Shown here one piece after another: positions 12,985-24,239 of a DNA stretch of 64,000 nucleotides. The stretch is taken from contig OZ024934.1 of NCBI GenBank assembly GCA_964017235.1, positions 80,876,706 through 80,940,705 on the forward strand. Reading direction: 5' to 3'. The stretch's first letter is position 1. Every line of letters starts with the position of its first letter. The position numbers and the translations under genes are program-made. Source of the DNA: Sabellastarte sp. h YS-2021 (lineage: Eukaryota > Annelida > Polychaeta > Sabellida > Sabellidae). A model generated the notes under the pieces. It was not told the origin of the DNA, searched no databases, and saw nothing but the letters and a program-made list of their open reading frames with translations.

Positions 12985-13660
12985 TTATGCCTTGGCTGCT
13001 AGTGTGGGGTTTCTCCCTGAGTAGGGAACCTTTTCCTTGTAGTTTTACACCCTATCCTACCTGTTGCAGGGTTTCAGGATTGACGAGCCCATGGTCATAT
13101 CTCGACTGCAGGATATTTTGGAGTATCATGCATGCCATGACTATCTTAGTCAACACTGGAGCTTCCAGCTGCATAGTTGTCAGCAACACATGCAATATTG
13201 ATGCTAGAATCCCAAATGTCTTCTCTCCACAACCCTCGATGGTCTTATGCTCCTCAGGGCTGGTTGTGCAAAGCATAACCTCATCTCCGTACTCCCTGAT
13301 GATGACATCACAGACTTGCAACATGAATCGGTTGAAAGTTGTATTGAAGGGAGGTGTAGCTTTCTCCAGTAGCCAGATACCACAGTGTGATTGCCAACTT
13401 CAGACCTACACTGAGGAACTCCTGGAACCAGGCCTTTTCCATCTCCAGCGCTGATGTCAACCTCTGCTCCAGCTGATGGAACAACTTTAGAGGCATCCTG
13501 ATAACGTTTCTGTATGTTTTTCGGCCCACAACTCAGCCATAAAGTTCTGGTATTTCTCCAATCATGCCTTCTTCTGAGCCACCACCTGAGCCAATAGTGC
13601 GGAGCCCGTCTCGGAGCTAGCCAGTGTCTCAGTCCCATTAGTAGGTCCTCCATCTCCTCT
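12985..13660 (-). pseudogene. Internally deleted PIF/Harbinger transposase relic
   Basis: A frame at 13529-13308 carries the HARBI1-type N-terminal pattern NVIRMPLKLFHQL, then GLKLAITLWYLATGESYTSL. After a frame change near 13310-13325 the next frame (13324-13052) continues with QVCDVIIREYGDEV and SPEEHKTIEGCG. It then passes directly to KTFGILAS, LLTTMQLE and KIVMACMILQN, which lie at the C-terminal end of Harbinger transposases. The catalytic DDE stretch of roughly 150 residues is missing, so the relic cannot encode an active enzyme. I did not find convincing terminal inverted repeats. Confidence 0.75.
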
Positions 13661-13699
13661 ATCTTTACAACTCCAAAAATAGAGTGTAAATATGAAGGA

Positions 13700-15180
13700 G
13701 TGGATCCATTAAGGCCAAACTTTAAATGAGCAATGAAAATGACCTTTGAACTGACCTCTGCTGTATTATCCAGGTCAGATTAGGAAAGGTTTGGGTCGCA
13801 CAACAGCGGGAATCACTGCAAAATCGCAAAAATCAAGCAATCTTTCAGTCTTTTTGTTCAGCAACCCCTAATTTTTAATTGTATAGCCAATCGTGATGAT
13901 CATATAGACATTCAAAAGGTTCGTAAATATGTGGATCGATTGTGGATCAAGATGACGGTGATTGTTGACACTGTGGATGTAATTGTATATCCGGTCAAGG
14001 ACCTACTTTAGTGGTTGGTAAACCCACTCTTTTATTTGGGAGGCATTCTGGAAGTACTCGTATATCAACTGTCAATATTTATTTTCCCACCCCATTCTCT
14101 ATTTGGCAATAATAACCCAGATCCAACCATTCTTGCAATCAGGGGTAGGTTTATGATCAGATCGCCATGGTGGAACCGCCCCATAAAAAGAGTTTATTCC
14201 ATGTTGGGGCTACACAAAACAAATTGTATTTTTTTCTGGGTTGTTATAGATGCATTATAAAGATCGAGATCTATTTTTGGAATTTATGTAAACTATCCAA
14301 ACTTGGTTCAAAATGTTTTATATTTTGTGTTAGCATTTTTTAGGAATTAGCGCTCGTTTGCCAATAGCCACCGGCCATAAACAAATAAAAACAGGTTGTC
14401 AGATAGTTGATCTAGATATTAGGAAATAGAAGGTAAATAAAATCTGTAGATAAATATTTATAAGAGGAGTATTCATTTTAGAAAAGCCAAAAGTGTGTGA
14501 TGAGGCCTTAAAATGGGTACGAATATCAAAAACATGGAGAACTTTCATAGAATGTAAACAAAGAAAAACTACTTAAGACTGACAGCAAACAGAAAATCAT
14601 TTAAAAGGCCTGTCATTTTAGGCTTAGGCCTAGTTTTTATTTGGAGTCACAGAGACCATTCTTTGAATAATGCGAAGATGTAACATATGTGTATGAAAGT
14701 CTAAAGTAAACAAAAGCTATAGGTGCACCATGTTTAGATCATATGCCTTTTTACAGCACTAGGTTTCATTTTGTGTTATACAAATTTACATGTACAATGT
14801 ATAATCAAAATATTATACTGTGGACATGCCACGTTGAGATAATATTTAGTCGTCCTTTCAAATACCTTACATTGGAAACGTTTGAATTACTGGAGAAAAT
14901 TCAGCTTATACTTCATGTACTTGATTGTGGAAAAACTCACATGTTCTGTCACTTGATTACTAAGTCAACATACGTCGTGTCTGTTATGGCAATTTTGAAG
15001 GCAAACAAATCACACAGAATCTGTTAGCCATGCTGGTAATGCACAAAATAGTGTCGATGATGAACGATATATTTACACTCAGTTGAATTGCACAACTAGC
15101 AAGTAGGATTTTACAGAGTCTATTTAGACTGTGATTTCTATGTACCAAGTTTTGATCATTAGAACAAAACGTGAGCACAA
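13700..15180. other. AT-rich DNA without a recognisable gene
   Basis: Small frames at 14015-14260 and 14743-15027 show no recognisable domain and no convincing splice sites. Confidence 0.4.
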
Positions 15181-15184
15181 CCTA

Positions 15185-15640
15185 TTAAGATCTCATGAAC
15201 ATGAGGATTATTAAGCTCTCACGAGCATGACTTAATTATTGTGTAGTTATCACAAGATGATGTGGTGATCACCATATAATTTTGTTCTCATCTAATAAGC
15301 AACAGATGATGTGGTGATAATTACATGATCTGGTGTTCACCACTTGTCTGGTTGTGATCACCGGATGATCTGGTGCTCACCAGATGAGGTTAACACAAGA
15401 TCATCTGGTGATCATTAGAAAAGAAGTAGTGATTACACATTCAGCTGGTGTTCATGACTAACTTTGTTTATCTGGTAATGTAGTGAGCACCAGACCATCT
15501 AGTGATTGCATTAGAATAAGTTGTGAGCATCAGATGATGTGGTGATCACAACTTATTTTCTGGAAATCTTCTGGTGATCATGAAGTAATAAGTTGAGCTC
15601 ACAAGATGTTATTGTCATGCTTACAAAATCTTCCCATGAC
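15185..15640. repeat. Cluster of interleaved inverted repeats of the type GATCATCTGGTGATCAC
   Basis: About 450 bp in which variants of CATCTGGTGATCAC and its complement GTGATCACCAGATG alternate irregularly, for example CACCGGATGATCTGGTGCTC near 15358-15377 and ACAAGATCATCTGGTGATCA near 15394-15413. Nearly every segment has a nearby inverted partner. Confidence 0.75.
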
Positions 15641-15847
15641 CATTATTTGATGAGTGTAAATTAAAAATTATAAATTCTTAATAAGGTTTCCGTAAGATTG
15701 TGAGAAAAAAGTTTGTTTATGTAACTTGTGCAGTGAATTATGTAACCAGCATATTTCAAACTCAGTGAGCACATTGGTTATGGGGTGTAGGTGTGCAACA
15801 TCATGATGTGACCTTCATTTAACTTTTGCCCATACTGTTGTGCTCCT

Positions 15848-16435
15848 GGGGCGGATTTCATAAAAGGTCTCAGACTTCGCCCAGTCTCAGGCTGAGCCAC
15901 TGGCTCAAATCCGAGCCTTTTGGCTCAGCTAAGTCTTTGTCTCAAATGGTTTTCACAGAAGAGGTCTCAGTTGAGACCAAGCTTATCAAATAACCACAGT
16001 GGTTTTCTGTGTCATGTGACCATTTTTCGTAGTCAAAATATTCTGCTGATGACATATATGTTCCTTGTTTGACACATAGTATCTCTGATCAAATACCATT
16101 TTGCAATGGGAAACCTTGTAAACATGTAAAAACACCCAAAGACTACATCAGGGGGTTGTTTTATATACTTGTACCCTATTTTCAGCCATTTCAAATTTTG
16201 AAGTGAAGAAAGAATTATGGCGGCCATATTTGAGCCTTTGTTTACAAAACTTAAGCCCACTTTCTATCAGTCTCAACATATGAGCCAGTGGCTCAGCCAA
16301 AGCTGAGACTGAGACCTTTGGTGAAATCCACTAAGGCTGAGCCCATGGGCTCAAGTAAAATATTCCAATAATTTGAGACAAAAGTCTCAAGTTTGAGTCT
16401 GAGACCGGGCTAAGACCTTTCGTGAAATCCGCCCC
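15848..16435. mobile_element. 588 bp non-autonomous TIR element (family T1)
   Basis: Ends are GGGGCGGATTTCATAAAAGG and its near complement, CCTTTCGTGAAATCCGCCCC on the plus strand. Inner arms rich in GTCTCAG and TGAGAC extend the pairing well inward. The interior (GGCGGCCAT, CATTTCAAATTTTGAAGTG, AACCACAGTGGTTTT) matches the copy at 30344-30923 in the opposite orientation. There is no coding capacity. I see no clear target duplication. Confidence 0.8.
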
Positions 16436-16572
16436 TGACCTCTAAATTCTTGTTTGGACTATATCAGAAACAATACAGTGTTGGAAGTTGATACTTGCTA
16501 GGTATATTGGTTTGGAGGTGTAGATGTGCAACATTGCGGTATGTAATATCCTCACGTATATCAGTTCTATTA

Positions 16573-16700
16573 ATACCTGGGCTTCCGGGGATTCCCCTTT
16601 AGCTCAGCTGGTTACAGAGCTAGATTTGTGTTTATTTCTGTGTGTAATGAGAAGGCTGTGAGTTCGAGACACAGCAGAACCAATCAATAATTTCTCCCTT
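16573..16700 (+). mobile_element. tRNA-derived SINE fragment
   Basis: TTTAGCTCAGCTGGTTACAG resembles an A box and GTGAGTTCGAGAC a B box, about 50 bp apart, but the cloverleaf cannot be closed. It lies inside family A repeats, which fits a retroposed insertion. The ends are approximate. Confidence 0.5.
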
Positions 16701-17299
16701 CCCACTACAGGTATAACCTTGACACGACGTTTGACCCCTTGCTGGTGTTGACCCTACACTTTAAAATCATGTCCGGGCTATATCTTGAAAACTGTACGGT
16801 GTAGGATTTTGATACTTAGCAGGAATATTGGTTCATGTGTTACACTGTTTTACATTTGTTAAAGTAAGCTGTACCAGTTATGGATTTTGGAAGCCCAGAT
16901 CTCTGTCCTTACTACTTGTCTTTGATCTTGTCCACTTACAACTGTGTTATGACTCATCTTTGCAGTCAACTGGCTGATTTTTTAACTTTTTCATAAAATA
17001 TCTAATCTTGGTGTAAAAATAAACATCTTTACACCCAAATAATATTGTCACCTGAAAAGATAGATGTACAGTTGAGTCTCCCGATTAATCATCTCTGTTA
17101 CAAAGAATCATCAGGATCACTTGACTGTGTGAGAATTAGTTGTACCAACTGGTCAAAAGAAAGGATGGGTCATTTGATACGAAAGATAAGTTGTATTGTA
17201 CAAATGAAATCTTGGGAAAGTAATTGTATCCACTAGATAGCATCCGGTGGATACTATGGTTTTCGCTTTGTTCCGCCGCTGCAGTGTATAGAGAGATTT

Positions 17300-17575
17300 C
17301 ACCATTACCGCTCTAACGAAAAAAATATTATAGCTAGCCTTCTCAAAATTTGCAAGATATATTTATAACCAAAAAATCTTGCCTGGGAATATATTAGTCT
17401 CATTTTGAAAAATAAGATGGCAGCCATAGGTGTTTTTTTCGATTTTCAGCAAGGAGTTTTGTTGGCCCTCTAGAGCAAAGAGTATTATAGGCAGAGATCT
17501 CAAATTCGCAGGATATGTTCACCAATACAAAATCTTGACTGGGAAAATTTTTGGCCTCATGTGATCACCACGTCA
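17300..17575. repeat. Two-copy tandem repeat of about 162 bp
   Basis: AGTATTATAGGCAGAGATCT with following AAATCTTGACTGGGAAAAT near 17470-17550 repeats the block near 17320-17390 (ATATTATAGCTAGCCTTCTC, AAATCTTGCCTGGGAATAT). Confidence 0.6.
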
Positions 17576-17589
17576 TCGGCCTCATTTTG

Positions 17590-17757
17590 CCCAAACTCAG
17601 CTATTACTACTGTCAGCCGTGAAAAGTGCTTATAGCTCCCTTATTATTGGTCCTAGAGGTTTGGTATGTCAAGCCAGCCTATAGGAAATCTTCTGGTGTA
17701 GTCAGATTTGCCCTTGGGCCCCTCCATCAAGGTCAAACGAGGATAGCCAAACTTAAA
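17590..17757 (+). repeat. Satellite family B (146 bp), single monomer
   Basis: AAAAGTGCTTATAGCTCC, TTATTATTGGTCCTAGAGG and ACGAGGATAGCCAAACTTAA match the 63-64 kb array in the same orientation. It directly abuts the element end at 17758. Confidence 0.75.
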
Positions 17758-17836
17758 ATACCATCAGAGATGCTCATACCCCACAGCCTGGGGAAATAGT
17801 TTTCAACACCATGAAATATAGAAGTAGTGAAACAAT
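17758..17836 (-). mobile_element. 3'-end module of the family A tandem-repeat element
   Basis: Contains CATCAGAGATG, CCCCACAGCCTGGGG and GTTTTCAACACCATGA in the same order as the ends at 25163, 48568 and 58171. It is one of four copies in the window and is separated from its presumed array (21986-22930) by the DIRS-like element. Confidence 0.7.
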
Positions 17837-20800
17837 ACAAAGATCTCGATACTTTCAGAGCAAGAGGAGATAGTGGCAGGTGATATGTCTTTGTCGAAAC
17901 CTTTCTTAAAGGAGATAAAAACCAACTCCTTATTCTGCCTGAGGCTGAGGTATTGTCCAAATAGTAGCGCAATGCTCTGAGTGGATAGAGGGACCTGTCA
18001 GACTTGAGGGATCTATCCAGAGTTGGGGCCAGCGCTGGTATAACCACTGGGGCCACACTGTCTGGACCCTCTTGGGGCAGCTGATTCTTGGAGAGAAAGC
18101 TGGGTGATGAGTACAGGGATACCTTTGACCAGTCAGATTGGTGTCTAATATTTCTGTTTTGCCAAGCATGTATCTCACTTCTATGCTTGCCCGACCCCGG
18201 GCCAAGAGGAAAACTGTCTTGAAGGTCAAATGCTTAAAGGAGGCCTCTTTAATTGGTTCAAAAGGAACCTTTGTCAGCTAGTGAAAAACCAGGGAGAGGT
18301 TCCAGGAGAGGATTCCCCTCCGGCCTTTGGGTCTGTCTCTGTGGAAACTATCCAGGAGACGAGTGAGATTTTCATCCTTGCTGATACTGATGGGCGAATT
18401 TCCCAGTTAATCAGCAATGGCTGACCTGTAACCATCAATGGTGCTGGGCTGTAACTTCGTGTCCTCCAATAGGTACATAAGGAAGTCAGCAACTGACTTT
18501 ACAGGGGGTGCCCCGAAGTCCACCTGATGAGTGAAAATGTAAAATGTAAAAATGGCCCACTTTGCCTCATAGACTGATCTGGTTGATCCCCTTTGAGGAG
18601 CCTCAATTCTTGCTGCCACTGCCTCAGAGAAGCCCTGCTCCTTGATTGCTGAGGCTCTAGGAGCCATGCAAGGGGATTTAGATTTGTCAGATTTCTGTGA
18701 GGGATCTGATTGAAGGACTGTGTCAACAGATTGGGCAGATTGCGCATGCTTAGTGGGATTTGGCTGGACATGGCCACTAGATCCCAAAACCAAGGCATGT
18801 TGGGCCACCCCAGAGCAATTAGAATTATTCTCTTGCATGGGGAGTCCTGCAACTTCTCCACCACTTTGCGCAATATGGCTGCTGGTGGGAAGGCGTATGC
18901 ATCCAGATCCTCCCATGGCAGACTGAGTGCATCCACTGCTGTGGTCAGGGGATTCGGTACCGGTGACACAAACAGAGGCAACTTGTTGAACCCCATGGTG
19001 AATAAGCCTATCTTGGCCCGGTGCCACCTGCTGCATATTGATTTGAAGACCTCTGGAAGGGGATATCACTCTGTTTGGATGGTCTGGCCTAGCCTGGATA
19101 GCTTGTCTGCTACCACGTTCAGCCGGCCTGAAATGTGCCAGGCTTTTAGAGTCACTTTGTTTCCTGGTACACCAGGTCAAGATACGCCATAGTAGGACAC
19201 AAAGTGGGTCCGACCTCATGCCGCCTTCCTTGTTTATGTATGACACTACTGTGGTGTTGTCGGTTGCTACAAGAACTATCCTGTCTGCACAGAGGTCCTG
19301 TAATTCTTTTAAGGCTAGAAAAAAGAAACTGCTTTTAGTTCTAGATAATTCATATGCAGCTTGGTTTCTGGAAGGGACCAGGTTCCTCATGCAGTGTGCT
19401 AGTTTAAGTGAGCGCCCCACCCTTATTTTGATGCATCTGTAAAGATGTGCAGAGCATGTTTTATTGGGTGTAATGGTTGACCTGTGAGAACATTGTCTTC
19501 TTTTAGCCACCATTGTAAATGGGGGTGCAGGGACCTGGGAATTGGGATCACCTTTTCTAGTGATTCGGGTACCCTCTAATTGTTTTTGAGATGCTACTGT
19601 ATGGGTCTCATGTGCATTTGACTTAGGTGAACTTGCTTTTCTGTGGCTGTTAATAAACCTATCAAGGACATGAATTCCCAGACCTTACAGGCCGGTAGGG
19701 AAAGCAGTTTCAGTATTTTCTCTTGAAGGTTTTGCCACTGGTCCGGCAAAGGTCGGACCCGACCGGACTTGAGGTCGAACTGGTAACCTACAAAGTTAAG
19801 AACCTGCTTGGGGTCCAGTTCTGATTTTTGTCTAAGTTCACCAGCCAACCCAGTTGTTGACACATTTTTACTAGATCCTGTGTATGCCAGAGACAAACCT
19901 GGTGGGATTCGGCCCTCACCAACCAGTCGTCTAGGTATTGGTATTGGTGGATCCTTATACCCTTGTGTATGGCCATCAGTTTCACATCCTTTGCTACCAC
20001 AGTGAACTCCATGGGTGCTGTGGACAAACCGAATGGCAGTGCCTTGAACTGGTATGTCCGACCCTGTACATGAAATCTCAGATATTTCCTGGACTGTTCC
20101 TGTATTGGTATATGGAAGTAGGCATCCTTGAAAACTATAGAGGTAACCCACTCCCCTTGTTGGAGGGAGGTTCTGATGGTTTCTGGTGTCTCCATTTTTT
20201 TTTCTTTGTCCATAAGCTGATGTAATGTCTGCAACTAGTAGAGATTCCTGTGGGGATTGACATGGAAGCTTATGATGTTCAGGGTCCTTGTAAGCCTGGT
20301 CTGGTCTGGAAAGGGAGGGTATAGCCCTCCTTCAAAATTGTACTACCTAGGGTCCAGCTCCCAATACTCCCAAAGGTGATTTAGTCTGGCCCCTTCAGGT
20401 AAATTTAGTGAAACATTTGGGACATTTGGTAGACTGAAAAAACATTAACAATGAAACCAGTTAACAGCCCATCTGTTCTTGCTGTGGTCCAGTCCAGTGG
20501 GGCTGACACAACTCTTCACATTTTACAGATTCTTGGCCCCGGGCCAGCCACCTGTAAGGTGGAGCATATACACATTATCATTAATATGATGGCTGACCCC
20601 TGACCGGACACAATGAAAACTTGTTTGAGTGTGGACCACCTTTTCTCTTGCTGTTCAAAAGACCCATTTGTTTTCTCTGTAACCAGCAATTTTGGCCACA
20701 GTAATTCTCTGTAGCCTGTTATACTCTGTAACCAGTAAAAACTGGCAGGCTAGGCTGACCATTGAATTTAGTTACTGGTCTACTAACTAGGTTATCCCCA

Positions 20801-21985
20801 GGTGGGTCTGCTGGTAGGCTCCGGTCCTCTGAAACCAGTATTGAAAAGGGGCAAGACAGTAATTGCACCTGATAGCGGCAAGACAGTAATTGCACCTGAT
20901 AGCAGGTTAGTAGTCTCTGTAACCAGCTGGTGTGAAGCAAAACTGCTCAGTGAAAACTGTCTGCAAGGCAGGGACTGGAATAACAGTAGACATGAGTTCT
21001 GAAGAACGCACTTCCGACTTTCCTGGTCGGTGAATCACGTGATCAGCTTCGTGACCAGCTTTGTGACCTGGTCGGTGAATCACATGACCAGCTTCGTGGA
21101 GATGACGTCAGAGGTTGCATTCTTTCGAGCTGGCCGGTTGGTCGACCAGTGCGCTCTGAAGGTGAAAGTCCTGGTCGGTGCCGGTCTGAAGTCGGTTCTT
21201 TTTTCTCAGCCGGCTGTGCACTCAAACCAGTGTCCTGGTCATCCACTGCCCTTATTACCAACACACGTGCCAGGTCCACAAGGGTGGGACTGAGAGTGAC
21301 TGAAGATGAAAATCCTTCTATGTAGATACCAGTGCACTCTGAAGAGGTAGGAAGCTCTGTAGATGAATTTCTTTCTTTCTTTTGTGATAAAACCAGTGAC
21401 CTGGCCATCCACAACCCCCACTACCGACAACAAAGCCGGGTCTGCAAGGGAGGGACTGATATCACAGTAGACGTGAGTTCAAAAGAACGCACTTCATACT
21501 CTTCTGATGGGGATTCCTTCTACGTTGTAAATACTTGAGAAGACTGACGTTTCGTTGGTGAACTGTAGAGGTACATTCAAACAAAAGACACACAAAAATT
21601 ACCTTGTAAGTAGAAAATCCAGTATTTTTCTTATCTTGTTGATCTGCCCCTAACAACAAAATTGTTGAATGGGAAGAAACTAGTAAAATGGCTGCCTTAT
21701 ATTTCTCGTCGATTACTGCCCTATCATCAACACTAAATTGAGTCAGCTAGGGAGCGTTTCCAGCAGATTTCTGTCATAATCCACACTTTTTCTTAAAATA
21801 TCTGGAGATTGTTGAAAACACGTCTGCACAGTACACGTGCCAAATGAAAAGAGATGCTATGACGTCATCTTGTCTAGACAGGAAGGAAGTACGAGGCGCC
21901 ATCTGAGGAGTGCACAGTACTGGGACCAGCCAGCTTGTGAGGGCATTATGCACTCATATAAGATGACTTTTTCCATTGGATAGGA
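17837..21985 (-). mobile_element. DIRS-type tyrosine-recombinase retroelement fossil
   Basis: This GC-richer block reads on the minus strand. In order it shows remains of a reverse transcriptase with the YLDDW catalytic box (about 20230-19750), an RNase H region (about 19400-19150), and a tyrosine-recombinase-like region (about 18650-17930). This domain set is typical of DIRS-group elements, which carry a recombinase instead of an integrase. The part at 20700-21900 is rich in Ser, Pro and Arg codons and holds internal repeats; it may be gag-like sequence. The copy is broken, with at least four breaks. Outer limits are approximate and no terminal repeats were confirmed. Confidence 0.8.
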
Positions 21986-22930
21986 TGTATTAACGCAGTA
22001 AAATTTATTAATTAGGTATAGCTGTCAATAGAAATAGCACAATTATACAAAAGTACATAAACTAATCAGTTGCAGCAATCTATAGATCTTTGTTGTAAGA
22101 GAAACATGTCTCAAATATGGCAGGTGAACACACTTTGGCAAAGTTAAAGTTAAAGGTCACACCATGATGGACACCTACACCCCCTAACCAATGTCCCTAC
22201 CAAGTGTCAACCTTCTACACCTTACCAAATCCAATAAATAGCCCAGACAAGATTTTCAAACTCATGGTCACTACGACTAGGTCATAGATCAAATCAAGAC
22301 TACACCATTACGATGCACACCTACAACCCCCAACCAATATCCCTACCAGGTACCAACTTCCTGCACCTTAGAGTTTCTGTGATATAGCCCAGACAAGATT
22401 TTATAGGTCAAGGTCACTACAGTAAGGTCAAAGGTCAAATCAAGGTCACACCATGATGTGGCACACCTACAACCCCCCAACCAATGTCCCTACACAATAT
22501 CAACTTCCTACACCTTACAGTTTCCAAGATATAGCCTGGACAAGATTTTATAGGTCAAGGTCACTACAGCAAGCTCAAAGGTCAAATCAAGGGCACACCA
22601 TGATGTGGCACACCTACAACCCCCAATGTCCCTACCAGATATCAACAACCTACACCTTACGGTTTCCGAGATATAGCCCGGACAAGATTTTATAGGTAAA
22701 GGTCAGTACAGCAAGGTCAAAGGTCAAATCAAGGTCACACCATGACGTTGCATACCTACTACCCTCAACCAATGTCCCTACCAAGTATCAACTTCCTACA
22801 CCTTACGGTTTCTGAGATATAGCCCGGACAAGATTTCATGGGTCAAGGTCACTAAGGCAAGGTCAAAGGTCAAATCAAGGTCACACCATGATGTTGCACA
22901 CCTACACCCCTTAACCAATGTCCCTACCAA
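21986..22930 (-). repeat. Family A tandem-repeat element: internal flank and ~5 monomers
   Basis: The flank at 21995-22140 (TAGCTGTCAATAGAAATAGC, CAGTTGCAGCAATC) matches the complement of 48190-48320. From about 22145 monomers with AAGGTCAAAGGTCAAATCAA, ACTTCCTACACCTTAC and AGATATAGCCCGGACAAG repeat about every 146 bp. Short frames through this block are an artefact of the repeat. Confidence 0.85.
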
Positions 22931-23513
22931 GATCGTATGTTAGTGTTAAATGTTATTTTCTGAATTGTGGTTCTCAGGTAGAAAATCACATCTTGAGAAC
23001 TCATTTCCAATCAGGACAAACCATGCAATTTGTGTTGAACTCGAACTTCACAGTTTTCCAACCTTTTTGCTAAATTGCTCATAGCAGGCCGCCTACTTAA
23101 ATTTCTCTAAACCTTGTGATCAATTGCAAATTTATGTGTACAAGTGATTGACCAAACCTGCTGTGTGATGTAAAACTGATATAAAATCCACATTTGTACA
23201 CACCAGACCTGCATGTATGCCATTACAATTCCTTTTACTCAGCATGAAGTGCTACACTCAGAATGGTCCCAAATTGCACAAAAGAGATTCAGAAATTCAG
23301 AATTTTTTTAAACTTTAGGAATAATGAACTACAATCTGAAAACAAACATATAACACTACAAAACAAAATGTTGTTTTGTACTCTTATCTTTTATGAAGAA
23401 TGCATTTCATAGTATTTAATTATAAATCCAATAAAATCTTAAAATGTGTAATTGCACTGCACATGCTTTATTTTAAATTCATCCATTTGGGTATAACATC
23501 ATATTGTACAGAT
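22931..23513. other. Unassigned AT-rich DNA upstream of a possible exon
   Basis: No element or exon seen until the acceptor-like ATATTGTACAG ending at 23513. Confidence 0.35.
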
Positions 23514-23765
23514 CACAATACAATGGGTCGCTTTGTAGGACTATTCTATATTGGTCAGCCAATCATATACCTTGTCCCTGACTGGAAAAAGTTGAATGGG
23601 GTCATGATCCATGGACTGGTTACCGAACCCCCCAATTGGTTCCCCAAAACATCCTGTTTGGCTTCAGAATTCTACAGAATGGGTTACAAACCTTATGCCC
23701 ATCTGGTTGATTACAACCGTTTCAAGCTGGAAAAGACTGCTTTACGAATGTTAAGGCAGCTTTAG
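23514..23765 (+). CDS. Possible 3' terminal exon of an unrecognised gene
   Basis: After an acceptor-like ATATTGTACAG the frame reads on to a TAG at 23763-23765. It encodes about 83 residues of balanced composition, including MGRFVGLFYIGQPIIYLVPD, PPNWFPKTSCLASEFYRMGY and LEKTALRMLRQL. An internal Met at 23524 could also start a short product. The sequence is clearly less AT-biased than its surroundings and is followed by about 440 nt of AT-rich DNA with an AATAAA at 24209-24214, as expected for a 3' UTR. I do not recognise the family and found no upstream exon, because 12.9-23 kb is mainly repeats. It may be a terminal exon with a distant partner or an old pseudogene. Confidence 0.35.
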   Translation, partial: HNTMGRFVGLFYIGQPIIYLVPDWKKLNGVMIHGLVTEPPNWFPKTSCLASEFYRMGYKPYAHLVDYNRFKLEKTALRMLRQL

Positions 23766-24208
23766 GATTGAGCTCCAGAATGTAATATCTGATAATTGTC
23801 AGAGGATTGTAGAAAGTTTATGACATATTCCAACAGTTTGAATTTGTAGGGAATACACCTGATTCATTTCCAAACCTTCCTAAAGTTTAAAGGCCAGTCC
23901 CCAAACATCTCCAGAATTTTGCTGAATGTTATGATCATGGTTGACAAACCTCCCCGAATGAACAGATTCACCTCATTAATGCTCCTGAACAGCTGATTTC
24001 CAAGATTGCCATAGTGGTGCAGTCCTATCAATTCTGAAGGAATATATTGATCAATCAAGACTCAAGATTCTGCACTGTAATTACCAAAGACAAAGATTAA
24101 CTTCCCCACTGAAGATTGGGTGTGAGATTCAAGCAATCTCACAACATCCCCATTGTAAATTTTGAGAGAATATGCAACATTTTTAATTTATAACTTCAAC
24201 AAATTACA

Positions 24209-24214
24209 AATAAA
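24209..24214 (+). terminator. Candidate poly(A) signal AATAAA
   Basis: Lies about 445 nt beyond the stop at 23765. It supports the preceding exon only weakly because the area is AT-rich. Confidence 0.25.
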
Positions 24215-24239
24215 AATCTATGGCAAAATATTATTACAA

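Larger units (their letters stand above)
15770..16845 (+). repeat. Satellite family A (146 bp) monomers, split by two insertions
   Basis: Family A segments GGGGTGTAGGTGTGCAAC, GGAAGTTGATACTTG and TCCGGGCTATATCTTG appear at 15774-15847, 16436-16560 and 16695-16845. They are interrupted by the TIR element at 15848-16435 and by a tRNA-like SINE near 16573-16694. Monomers are strongly diverged, so the array is old. Confidence 0.7.

Noticed and set aside
12987-13454. 155-codon plus frame
   Set aside because: Antisense shadow of the Harbinger relic, which has the recognisable protein pattern on the minus strand.
13204-13653. 149-codon minus frame rich in Arg and Trp
   Set aside because: Out of frame with the transposase similarity; its composition is an artefact.
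16585-16680. Possible functional tRNA gene
   Set aside because: A and B box-like sequences are present but acceptor and anticodon stems do not pair; it is SINE-derived.
18710-19192. 160-codon plus frame
   Set aside because: Antisense shadow of the DIRS-type fossil.
22453-22695. 80-codon plus frame with repeated MMWHTYNP-like phrases
   Set aside because: It simply reads through the 146 bp tandem repeat; the period is not a multiple of a protein repeat and other arrays are not open.
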